47,035 nt of DNA, from positions 1 to 47,035 of the forward strand of contig CAUYUJ010007399.1 of the NCBI GenBank assembly GCA_963575745.1. The letters run 5' to 3'. The position numbers were made by a program, and so were the translations under genes. The notes under the pieces were generated by a model. It did no database searches. It was not told the DNA's origin and was given only the letters and a program-made list of their open reading frames with translations. Below, in pieces: positions 1-7,824 of the stretch. The first letter of the stretch is position 1, and every line of letters starts with the position of its first letter. The stretch is from Prorocentrum cordatum (Eukaryota > Sar > Dinophyceae > Prorocentrales > Prorocentraceae).

Positions 1-537
1 CATTTTCCAAATGAAATCTCTTATTGGGGAGCTCGTTTTTCGCGGCTGGGCCCTGCCGCGCGGCGTCGGGAGGTCCCAGATGGATTTTCACCCCGGAACC
101 GTTCCAGGGTGAAAATCCATCTGGAACCCCCTCCCGACGCAAAAGGGCTCTGTCGGGGATGGGGGGGCGTGCCCGAGCTCCCAAAATGGCCATTTTCCAA
201 ATGAAATCTCTTATTGGGGAGCTCGTTTTTCGCGGCTGGGCCCTGCCGCGCAGCGTCGGGAGGTCCCAGATGGACTTTCACCCCGGAACCGTTCCAGGGT
301 GAAAACCCATCTGGGACCCCCTCCCGACGCAAAACGGCTCTGTCGGGGATGGGGGGGGGTGCACCCGAGCTCCCAAAATGGTAATTTTCCAAATGAAATC
401 TCTTATTGGGGAGCTTGTTTTTCGCGGCTGGGCCCTCCCGCGCAGCGTCGAGAGGTTCCAGATGGATTTTCACCCCGGAACCGTTCCAGGGTGAAAATCC
501 ATTTGGAACCCTCTCCCGACGCAAAACGGCTCTCTTG
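1..537. repeat. Three tandem copies of a ~190-bp unit with an internal hairpin
   Basis: The sequence beginning CATTTTCCAAATG recurs at about 1, 191 and 382 with only scattered substitutions, so this is a direct tandem repeat with a period near 190 bp. Each unit contains an inverted repeat: GGATTTTCACCC on the left and GGGTGAAAATCC on the right, around a short CGGAACCGTTCCA centre. It could fold into a strong hairpin. Reading frames across it are open only because of composition and repetition. I see no gene. Confidence 0.85.
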
Positions 538-545
538 GTGGCTTC

Positions 546-990
546 TGTGAGGAGCCCAATCAGAGTTTCTGTAAAGAGTCCAGTGAGGGCTTCTGCAAGG
601 AGCCCAGTGAAGGCTTCTGCAAGGAGCCCAGTGAGGGCTTCTGCAAGGAGCCCAGTGAGGGCTTCTGCAAGGAGCCCAGTGAGGGCTTCTGCAAGGAGCC
701 CAGTGAGGGCTTCTGCAAAGAGCCCAGTGAGGGCTTCTGCAAGGAGCCCAGTGAGGGCTTCTGCAAGGAGCCCAGTGAGGGCTTCTGCAAGGAGCCCAGT
801 GAGGGCTTCTGTAAGGAGGCCACTAAGAGGGCTTCTGTAAGGAGCCCGGTGAGGGCTTCTGAAAGGAGGCCACTAAGAGGGCTTCTGAAAGTAGGCCAGT
901 GAGGGCTTCTGAAAGGAGGCCAGTGAGGGCTTCTGAAAGGAGGCCACTAAGAGGGCTTCTGTAAGGAGGCCACTAAGGGCTTCTGTAAGG
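546..990. repeat. 24-bp minisatellite (AGTGAGGGCTTCTGCAAGGA... unit)
   Basis: A 24-bp unit is repeated about 18 times, nearly perfectly in the first part and with AAGGAGGCCACTAAG variants at the right end. Because 24 is divisible by three, the plus strand stays open as an octapeptide repeat (SPVRASAR) and the minus strand as GSLQKPSL. There is no non-repetitive coding sequence around it, so I treat the open frame as a by-product of the repeat. Confidence 0.85.
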
Positions 991-1130
991 AGCCAAAATG
1001 TGTCCAGATGGGATTTCACCAACCTCGGAACGGTTCCAGGGTGTTTCCGGGAACGCTGAAACCGGTCATGTCAAAGCTTCCAGAATCACCCGGAACGGTC
1101 CCAATGATTCGGGTACCTGAACGAGGATAT
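991..1130. other. Short non-coding spacer, partly related to the 190-bp unit
   Basis: This stretch contains GATGGGATTTCACC and GGAACGGTTCCAGGGTG, which are diverged matches to the hairpin portion of the tandem repeat at 1-537. It has no open frame of note and no recognised RNA gene. Confidence 0.5.
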
Positions 1131-1466
1131 TTCTCTGACGCACGTGGTGGATAAAAAACGGCGCTTCCCGTTCTTGTCCGGTCAGGTTCCCCAAAATGGC
1201 CATTTCGCTCGAGACATCCTCGAAAAATCGAGGTGTTGGAGGCTATCGTTTAAGACGTCTTATGTTAAAAATGACGGTTTCGCTCGAGACATCCTCAAAA
1301 AATCGGGATGTTGAAAAATATCAAAAATTTTTGCTATGCATGAAAAATGAGCGTTTCGCTCGAGACATCCTCGAAAAAATGAGATGCCGACAGAGGTGTT
1401 TTAGAACCTCTTATGTTAAAAATGACGTTTTCGCTCGGGACGTCCTCAGAAAATGAGCAGGTGGTC
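1131..1466. repeat. Dispersed module with repeated TTTCGCTCGAGACATCCTC core, copy 1
   Basis: The module starts with CTCTGACGCACGTGGTGGATA and then has four variants of a TTTCGCTCGAGACATCCTC core about 75-85 bp apart. A second near-identical copy lies at 4244-4597. Shorter copies are at about 23390-23515, 25500-25630, 26975-27095 and 28520-28650, with a fragment at 29640. The first core reads ATGGCCATTTCGCTCGAG, which loosely resembles the dinoflagellate spliced leader, but that likeness may be chance. Confidence 0.8.
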
Positions 1467-2592
1467 TGCCGTGCTCCTGTGTGGAGCACGGCAGACCACG
1501 GCCATTTCGCTCGAGACATCCTCAAAAAATCGAGGTGTGGTCTGCCGTGCTCCTGTGTGGTCTGCCGTGCTCCTGTGGTCTGCCGTGCTCCCCACAGGAG
1601 CACGGCAGACCGCGCGTAGGAACCGAGAGGAGCACGGCAGACCAAGACGAGGAGCACGGCAGACCAGGCACCAAGAGCGCCCTCAAGACGACGGAAAGGA
1701 TGACCAATACGAGGAGCACGGCAGACCAAGACGAGGAGCACGGCAGACTATGCCCTAAGAGTGCCCTCAAGACGGCCGAACAACGGCAGACCCCATAGGA
1801 GCACGGCAGACCACAGAAGAGCACGGCAGACCAACAGGAGCACGGCAGACCACACAAGAGTACGGCAGGCCACACAGGAGCACGGCAGACCACACAGGAG
1901 CACACGGCAGACCACAAGGAGCAACGATCAGACCACACAGAGCACGCAGACCTCCACAAGAGCACGGCGACCCACAAGAAGCGAAGGCAAGACGCAAACC
2001 AGCAGAATGACAGCGCAAGGGTTCAGACGGCCACAAGGTCCGTCATACCCACAGGAGGCAAAGGCAAACCACGATCACGCGACCACCGGATCACGGCAGC
2101 CCCACGTAGCAGGCGACCCCAATGATAGGAGCAGGACCACCGGAGCACGGCAGACCACACAGGAGTACGGCAGACCCCACATGAGCACGGCAAATCCCAA
2201 ATGAGCACGGCAGACCACAAGAGCACGGCAGACCACACAGGAACACGGCAGACTCCACAGGAGCACGGCAGACCACAAAGGAGCACGGCAGACCACACAG
2301 GAGCCCGGCAGACGCCACAGGAGCACGGCAGACGCCACAGGAGCACGGCGGAACCCACAGGAGCACGGCAGACCGCGCGCGGGTACAACATAAACGCGCC
2401 TTTTTGTTGTACCCCGAACGCCGCTGGCGTTTCCCCAACAGGAGCACGGCAGAACTCACAGGCGCGCGGCAGACCCCAAATGAGCACGGCCGACCACAGG
2501 AGCACGGCAGACCCCAAATGAGTACGGCAGACCCCAAAAGAGCACCGTAGACGCCTCAGGAGCACGGCTGACCACACAGGAGCACGGCAGCC
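1460..2592. repeat. GAGCACGGCAGACC minisatellite array
   Basis: A ~20-bp unit (GAGCACGGCAGACCACACAG) is repeated dozens of times with small length and base changes. Most copies are in plus orientation. At 1460-1600 reversed copies (CTGCCGTGCTCCTGTG) meet forward ones and form head-to-head hairpins. The same satellite occurs at 3318-3815, 4618-5165, 22745-23105, 23510-23790 and 24000-28000, roughly 150 copies in the window. All long frames here are repeat translations. Confidence 0.9.
2381..2414. repeat. 10-bp stem hairpin GGGTACAACA/TGTTGTACCC
   Basis: The arms GGGTACAACA and TGTTGTACCC flank a 14-nt loop. The same structure, with one arm base changed, lies at about 4987-5022 in the second tandem copy, again next to a CCGCTGGCGTTTCCCC sequence. 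It lies within the minisatellite. Its function is unknown. Confidence 0.6.
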
Positions 2593-2593
2593 T

Positions 2594-3190
2594 GGGCCGG
2601 TTCCGGCGCCGGCCGGCGCCGGAAAATTGAATTCCGAGGCGGTGCCGAAAAAAGGCCACTCCAAGACATATTTTTCTTTCGAAAATATTGATTTTCTGCT
2701 CCCGGCGCCCGGGAACCCCTTCCGGGCCGCTTCTGGCACCCGGGCCGGCGCTCGAGCCAAACGCCCGGGCCAGCACCCGGGCCAGCGCCCGGGCCGGTTC
2801 CGGCGCCGGCCGGCGCCAGAAAATTGAATTCCGAGGCGGTGCCGAAAAAAGGCCACTCCAAGACATATTTTCTTTCGAAAATATTTGATTTCAAAACAAA
2901 ATCGGACCCCGCGCCCGGACCCCTCCGTGCCGCTTCGTCACCCCTGGGCCGGCGCCGCGTGGCCGAACGCCTGGTACCAGCACCCGGGCCAGCGCCCGGG
3001 CAGGTTCCGGCGCCGGCCGGCGCCGGAAAATTGAATTCCGGCGGTGCGGAAAAAAGGCCACTCCAAGACATATTTTTCTTTCGAAAATATTGATTTTCTG
3101 CTCCCGGCGCCCTGGAACCCCTTCCGGGCCGATTCCGGCACCCAGGCCGGCGCTCGAACCGCACGCCCGGGCCGGCACCTGGGCTGGCGG
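2594..3190. repeat. ~200-bp GC-rich unit, three tandem copies (empty-site homologue)
   Basis: Each unit has a GC palindrome (CCGGCGCCGGCCGGCGCCGG), then AAAATTGAATTCCGAGGCGG, an A-run, GGCCACTCCAAGACATATTT, TTCTTTCGAAAATATTGATT and a CCCGGGCC-rich tail. Copies begin near 2594, 2795 and 3005. Further copies are at 5166-5420 and 21696-22430. The uninterrupted CCACTCCAAGACAT at 2657-2670 is the empty form of the site occupied by the 16.3-kb element at 5420/21696. Confidence 0.85.
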
Positions 3191-3317
3191 CCGACGCGCG
3201 ATGCGCTGCCACAAGCCAGCTTCCCGCAAGATCGGTCCAGAGTGGGAGGGGACGGAGCTGGGCGGGTGAAGGACCCCCAGAGCACTGCTCCAGCCTTCCC
3301 TCAGCCCTGGGTCTGCT

Positions 3318-3815
3318 GACCACACAGGAGCACGGCAGACCACACAGGAGCGCGGCAAACCACAAAGGAGCAAGGCAGACCCCAAATGAGCACGGCAGTC
3401 CACACGTTCGCACGGCAGACCGCACAGGAGCACGGCAGACCGCACATGAGCACGGCAGACCAAGAAGGAGCACGGCAGACCACACAGGAGCACGGCAGAC
3501 CACACAGGAGCACGGCAGACCACACAGGACACGGCAGACCCCACGGGAGCACGGCAGACCACACAGGAGCACGGCAAACCACACAAGAGCACGGCAGACC
3601 ATACAGGAGCACGCCAGACCACACAGGAGCACGGCAGACCACACGGTCGCACGGCAAACTCCACAGGAGCACGGCAGACCCCAAAGGAGCACGGCAGACC
3701 ACAGGAGCACGGAAGACCGCACAGGAGCACGGCAAACCACACAGGAGCACGGCAAACCAAGAAGGAGCACGGCAGACCACAGGAGCACCGCAGACGCCAC
3801 AGAAGCACGGCAGAT
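3318..3815. repeat. GAGCACGGCAGACC minisatellite array, second block
   Basis: About 24 copies of the ~20-bp unit, with variants such as GGCAAACC and ACGTTCGCACGG. It closely matches 22745-23105 in the second segmental copy, including the variant order at its left end. No gene is present. Confidence 0.85.
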
Positions 3816-4243
3816 CGTCGTCGTCGTCATCGTCGTCGTCGTCTTCGTCAATAACGATCTCGAAAATTACGACAAAAAACGATGACAGAAAACGACCACA
3901 AACATAACACAAAAACCAACCGAACACGGAATCCAACAACAAAAAACAATCAGAAAAACGACCGCAATCATAAAATGATAACGACGGCGACAGCGAGAAC
4001 GGCAACAGCGGACGATTATAATGAAAACGACGACCACGACAAAGGAAAGGCACGCGACGACGACTACGGACAAACAAAAGACAAGACAGGCTGGAACAGA
4101 AAAAGTAGGCTGGGCGACAACGGGTGGGGGCCCGCGTGGCCGAGAGAAAAGCACGGTGTCGACACCATGATGTGGCCAGGGCAGCAGACTACCTCGACAG
4201 ACCAGCGCGGCAGGCCACCATTTAGTCTGTTCTGTTGCGTTAA
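3816..4243. other. TCG microsatellite then A/C-rich DNA; no gene
   Basis: A short (TCG)n/(TCA) tract at 3813-3850 is followed by AT-richer, A/C-biased sequence to about 4080, then mixed sequence ending in TTTAGTCTGTTCTGTTGCG. The AT-richer composition stands out from its surroundings. Open frames are short and biased, and I recognise no protein or RNA. Confidence 0.5.
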
Positions 4244-4597
4244 TGGGTTTCTCTGACGTTCTCGCCAATACGGTCTCTGACGCACGTGTGGATAAAAAAC
4301 GGCGCTTCCCGTTCTTGTCCGGTCAGGTTCCCCAAAATGGCCATTTCGCTAGAGACATCCTCGAAAAATCGAGGTGTTGGAGGCTATCGTTTAAGACGTC
4401 TTATGTTAAAAATGACGGTTTCGCTCGAGACATCCTCAAAAAATCGGGATGTTGAAAAATATCAAAAATTTTTGTTATGCATGAGAAATGAGCGTTTCGC
4501 TCGAGACATCCTCGAAAAAATGAGATGCCGACAGAGGTGTTTTACAACCTCTTATGTTAAAAATGACGTTTTCGCTCGGGACGTCCTCAGAAAATGA
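4244..4597. repeat. Dispersed TTTCGCTCGAGACATCCTC module, copy 2
   Basis: This is a near-identical copy of 1131-1466, preceded by TTCTCTGACGTTCTCGCCAATACGG, a lead-in also present before the copies at 23390, 25500, 26977 and 28521. It marks the start of the second ~3.1-kb segmental copy. Confidence 0.8.
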
Positions 4598-5165
4598 GCA
4601 GGAGGACGGCAGGCGGAAAAAAAGGAGCACGGCAGACCACACAGGAGCACAGCAGACCCCACAAGAGCACGGCAGACCACAAAGGAGCACGGCAGACCAA
4701 AGAGACGACACAAGGAGCACAGCAGATCCCGCAGGAGCACGGCAGACACCACACGAGCACCGCAGATCCCAAATGAGCACGGCAGACCACAGAAGCACTG
4801 CAGACCACACAAGAGCACCGCAGACCTCACAGGAGCACGGCAGACCCCACAGGAGCACGGCAGACCCCACAGGAGCACGGCAAACCACAAAGGAGCACGG
4901 CAGACCACAGGAGCACGGCAAACCACACAGGAGCACGGCAGACCACACAGGAGCACGGCAATCCCCACAGGAGCACGGCAGACCGCGCGCAGGTACAACA
5001 TAAACGCGCCTTTTGTTGTACCCCCGACGCCGCTGGCGTTTCCCCCGCAGGAGCACGGCAGACCCCACAAGCTCGCGGGAAACCCCAAATGAGCACGGCA
5101 GACCACAGGAGCACGGCAGACCACACAGGAGCACGGCAGACGCCACAGGAGCACGGCAGACCGCG
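4598..5165. repeat. GAGCACGGCAGACC minisatellite array, third block
   Basis: About 25 units of the same satellite as 1460-2592. It includes the GGTACAACA hairpin and CCGCTGGCGTTTCCCC island near 4987-5047, which confirms it is the paralogue of the first array. No gene is present. Confidence 0.85.
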
Positions 5166-5420
5166 CAGGAGCACGGCCGGCGCCGGAAAATTGAATTCCG
5201 AGGCGGTGCCGAAAAAAGGCCACTCCAAGACATATTTTTCTTTCGAAAATATTGATTTTCTCCTCCCGGCGCCCTGGAACCCCTTCCGGGCCGATTCCGG
5301 CACCCCGGCGCTCGAGCCAAACGCCCGGGCCGGCACCCGGGCCAGCGCCCGGGCCGGTTCCGGCGCCGGCCGGCGCCGGAAAATTGAATTCCGAGGCGGT
5401 GCCGAAAAAAGGCCATTCCA
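5166..5420. repeat. GC-rich ~200-bp units, the second split by the element
   Basis: One full unit (5166-5356) is followed by the first ~64 bp of another, which stops abruptly after GGCCATTCCA at 5420. The missing remainder, beginning CAAGACACATTTTTCTTTCG, resumes at 21696. This is the left half of the target site. Confidence 0.85.
5419..5420. repeat. Left target-site duplication (CA)
   Basis: Intact paralogues read CACTCCAAGACAT. Here the left flank ends ...ATTCCA and the right flank at 21696 begins CAAGACAC, so CA appears on both sides. This is a 2-bp duplication. Confidence 0.7.
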
Positions 5421-5454
5421 CTTCGAGAATGGTGGTTCTTATGCTAGTTGCACC
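5421..5454 (+). repeat. Left terminal inverted repeat (34 bp)
   Basis: It starts CTTCGAGAATGGTGGTTC and ends GCTAGTTGCACC. It is identical over all 34 positions to the reverse complement of 21662-21695. Beyond it the two ends share only loose ATAGGTA/TATGTA similarity. Confidence 0.9.
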
Positions 5455-5700
5455 ATAGGTACAGCTAGGCTAGGTATAAGATACTTATAGCAAGGGATAA
5501 GTACCTAAGTATTTCTAACTATTTCTATGTGCCCTTAAGTATTTGTCTTGTCGCATAACTATACTTAGGTTAGTTATAAGTATTTCGCTGATTATTAATG
5601 GCGCTGGAAGATACTTATAACTACCGCTAAGTTACTTACCCGTGCTGCGATGCAATACTTATAAGTAACATATATGTTACTTATAAGTAACTTATAACTT
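5455..5700. repeat. Left subterminal AT-rich region with ACTTATAAGTA repeats
   Basis: This AT-rich stretch is packed with forms of ACTTATAAGTA, TAAGTATT and GATACTTATA in both orientations. It sits just inside the left terminal repeat, and its counterpart lies at 21525-21661 just inside the right one. Clustered short subterminal repeats are typical transposase-binding regions of cut-and-paste elements; that role is inferred here. There is no gene. Confidence 0.7.
5656..5689. repeat. Perfect 34-bp palindrome in the left subterminal region
   Basis: The half-site TACTTATAAGTAACATA is followed directly by its exact reverse complement, giving a 34-bp perfect palindrome with no loop. Each half itself contains the ACTTATAAGT palindrome found elsewhere in both subterminal regions. 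Confidence 0.8.
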
Positions 5701-6436
5701 CCTTCCACCCCTCCTTCGCTTTTCTTCCCCCCCCGCCGCGCGCCCGCCCGCCGCGCCGCAGGGACGTCGCGGCCCGCGGCCCCCACGCAAAGGAGGACGA
5801 GGAGGAGGGCGAGGAGGAGGACGAGGAGGAGGAGGAGGAGGGGGAGGAGGGATGAGGAGGAGGAGGTTGATGTAGTTTTCAGGAACGATTTTCGGAGTTT
5901 GGGACATCTTTTTTGGACTTGGTGAGGTTTTCTGGAGTTGGAGAGGTTATCTGGATTTGAAGAGGTTTTTCAGGATTTGGGATTTGCCCATCGACCTGGA
6001 GCTCGTCGCGGCGCCGCCTGGTGGGTGCTCGCCGCAGTAGCGATGGCGATCGCTTGGGTGAGGAGGAGGGGGATGGGGAAGGTAGCGATGTCGATCGCTT
6101 GGATGGGGAGGAGGAGGAGGAGAAGCGATGGCGATCGCTTGGGTGAGGAGGATGGGGATGAGGAAGGTAGCGATGGCGATCGCTTGGAGGAGGAGGAGGA
6201 GGAGGAGGAGGAGGAGGAGGAGGAGAAGCGATGGCGATCGCTGGGGGAGGCGAAGCGATGTCGATCGCTTGGAAGGAGGAGGATGAGGACGGGAAGGGGG
6301 AAGAGAAGCGATGGTGATCGCTTGGGGGAGGGCGGGGTGGGGGGAAGAGGACGAGGGGATAGCGATTACGATCGCTGGTCTTTTGTTTTCGCGCTTGCGG
6401 GCGCGCGGCGCGCTCCGCGCTTGCGGGCGCGCGGCC
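5701..6436. other. Intergenic: GAG-rich tracts and AGCGATNNNNATCGCT palindromes
   Basis: The left part is C-rich then GAG/GAGGA-rich. From 6039 to 6376 there are eight copies of the 16-bp inverted repeat (starts near 6039, 6084, 6124, 6169, 6227, 6254, 6307, 6361) with centres GGCG, GTCG, GGTG and TACG. Long frames crossing this interval are repeat-driven and I do not accept them as genes. Confidence 0.7.
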
Positions 6437-7204
6437 TCACCGCGGAGGCGGAGTCGACGGCGGCGGCATTTGCGCCTTCGCCGCCGCTGGCGCCGCTGGC
6501 GGCGCTGGCGGCGCCTTCGCCGCCGCTGGCGCTTTCGCCGCGGCGCGCGCCGCCTTGGCCTTCGCCGCCTTCGCCGCCGCCTTCGCCTTCGCCGCCGCCT
6601 CCTCCTTCTTCTCCTTCTTCTCCTTCTTCTTCTTCTTTTCCGCCTTCTCCGCCCTCAGCTGCGCATTTTCCGCCTGAAGGCGCGCCTGCTCCCCCCTCCG
6701 CAGCAGCTGCGCCTCCTGCGCCTCCTTCCTCAGCTGCGCGTTCTCCGCCTTCAGCTCCGCCTCCCGCCGCAGCGCCGCGTCCCTCTCGCCGATCGCGATC
6801 ACTAGCTCGCGCTCCGCCTCATTCGTCGTCGTCGTCGCCGCCGCCGTCGTCGTCGTCTCGTCGTCATCGTTTCCCGCCTCCTCCAGCCACAGCGAGAGCT
6901 GCACGGCGCGCTCTGTCTGCTCCGCGTTGACAGTCTGCATAGGCGGGGGGAGGGGGGGAGGGGCGGCGGAGTGAAGGGAGGAGGGGGTGGGGGGAGGGGC
7001 GAGGAGGGGGAGGAGGGGGAAGGAGGAGGTGGAGGAGGAGGAGGAAGGGGAGGAAGCGGAGGAGGAGGATTCGGGGGAGAGCGATGGCGATCGCTGGGAG
7101 GAGGGGGTATCCGCCTCCGCGAGCTGCTGCAGCAGGTTGTCGCGCTGGCGCCTGAGCGCCAAAGCGCGAGCCCCCTGCGCGAGCTCGCGCGGAGCACCCC
7201 ACAT
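6437..7204 (-). CDS. Coiled-coil, Thr- and Lys/Ala-rich protein of unknown function
   Basis: A 255-residue frame on the minus strand. Residues 1-30 are helical and basic, 34-88 Ser/Pro-rich, and 91-111 form a short amphipathic segment (AEQTERAVQLSLWLEEAG). A DDDETTTT...TTTTNEA linker (113-130) leads to a coiled coil of about 131-190 with repeated AENAQLR heptads, then a K/E/A/P-rich tail. The Thr linker, NEA and AQLR heptads recur in the plus-strand gene at 19654, so the two look related although they point outward near opposite ends of the element. A spliced-leader-like sequence lies just upstream (7244-7261, minus). One 16-bp palindrome falls inside the frame at 7080. No enzyme motif is visible; a structural or nuclear role is a guess. 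The start could also be Met89. Confidence 0.5.
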   Translation of the reverse strand: MWGAPRELAQGARALALRRQRDNLLQQLAEADTPSSQRSPSLSPESSSSASSPSSSSSTSSFPLLPLLAPPPTPSSLHSAAPPPLPPPMQTVNAEQTERAVQLSLWLEEAGNDDDETTTTAAATTTTNEAERELVIAIGERDAALRREAELKAENAQLRKEAQEAQLLRRGEQARLQAENAQLRAEKAEKKKKKEKKEKKEEAAAKAKAAAKAAKAKAARAAAKAPAAAKAPPAPPAAPAAAKAQMPPPSTPPPR

Positions 7205-7243
7205 CGCGCCTCCGCGCCCCGCGCGCGCGAGCCCCGCGCGCCT

Positions 7244-7261
7244 CCACGAGGCAGAGCGGCT
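7244..7261 (-). promoter_or_regulatory. Possible spliced-leader relic upstream of the minus-strand gene
   Basis: Read on the minus strand this is AGCCGCTCTGCCTCGTGG, matching the leader core AGCCATTTTGGCTCAAG at about 11 of 17 positions, with most differences being transitions. It lies about 40 bp before the ATG. It is weak alone but fits the pattern at the other genes of the element. Confidence 0.3.
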
Positions 7262-7755
7262 GCGCGCGGCGCTCAGTGATCTCCTTTACCATTATCCACC
7301 TTCCTTTCAGCGATCGACATCGCTTTCCTTCTCCTCATCTCTTTTCCTTCTCCCCATCGTCATCGCCGTCGCTTCACCTCCCCCAGAAGGAGGAGGAGGG
7401 GCGACGGGGGGAACAGCGATGGCGACCGCTTGGGGGAGGGGGGGAGGGGGGAGTAGGACGTGCACGGACCGAACCCTACGGGTTGCAAAAACAAGAGAGG
7501 AGGAGGAGGAGGTGGAGGAGGGATCATAGGAGGAGGGGGAGGGACGGGGGATGTAGCGATGGCGATCGCTTGTGTGAGGAGGAGGGGGATGGGGGGAGGT
7601 TGCGATGGCGATCGCTTGGAGGAGGAGGAGGAGGAGGAGAAGGAGAAGCGACAGCGATCGCTTGGGGGAGGGCGGGGAGGAGGAGGGAGAAGCAGAGAAG
7701 CGATACCGATCGCTAACTTAAGTAGGCGGCAATCGTTTTGAACGATCGCTGTGCA

Positions 7756-7813
7756 TAGCCGCTGTCGGCTTTGTAGTCGCGGGTGACGCCCGCGTGCGCG
7801 ACGCGAGTGACGC
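7756..7813 (+). promoter_or_regulatory. 5' leader with spliced-leader-like core and GCGAGTGACGC box
   Basis: TAGCCGCTGTCGGCT at 7756-7770 keeps the AGCC...GGCT frame of the dinoflagellate spliced leader. It is followed by TCGCGGGTGACGCC and GCGAGTGACGC (7803-7813), the latter also present in the leaders at 17171 and 20948. It ends 11 bp before the ATG at 7825. I read it as a relic of a trans-spliced mRNA 5' end. Confidence 0.45.
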
Positions 7814-7824
7814 CCGCGGGCGCC

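Larger units (their letters stand above)
1131..4243. repeat. ~3.1-kb tandem segmental duplication, intact copy
   Basis: The order here is core module, GAGCACGG array with hairpin, GC-rich units, a unique GCGATGCGCTGCCACAAGCC module (3190-3318), a second GAGCACGG array, then TTTAGTCTGTTCTGTTGCG. The same order follows from 4244, is broken at 5420 by the 16.3-kb element, resumes at 21696 and ends with the same TTTAGTCTG sequence at 23360. The copies differ by indels. For example, about 196 bp at 22424-22619 is absent from the first copy. Confidence 0.75.
7205..7824. other. Intergenic between divergent genes, with palindromes and leader
   Basis: It holds about six 16-bp inverted repeats (near 7309, 7418, 7554, 7598, 7648, 7697) between GGAGGA-rich tracts. 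The copy at 7309 is reversed (centre CGAC). The last ~80 bp hold the leader of the next gene. No further gene is seen. Confidence 0.65.

Noticed and set aside
1500-3850. Cys/Leu/Val-rich minus-strand frames (GLPCSCVVCRAPVWSAV repeats) as membrane or Cys-rich proteins.
   Set aside because: They are pure translations of the GAGCACGGCAGACC satellite and appear in several frames at once.
5421-5454. The element as a CACTA transposon with ends starting CACT.
   Set aside because: Only the left side reads CACTTC, and that CA is shared with the target. The right end has no matching TG outside the inverted repeat, so the true ends are CTTCGAG.
5938-6930. A 330-codon plus-strand frame.
   Set aside because: It crosses GAG tracts, intergenic palindromes and the antisense of a better coiled-coil gene. 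Its composition changes abruptly and it has no domain.
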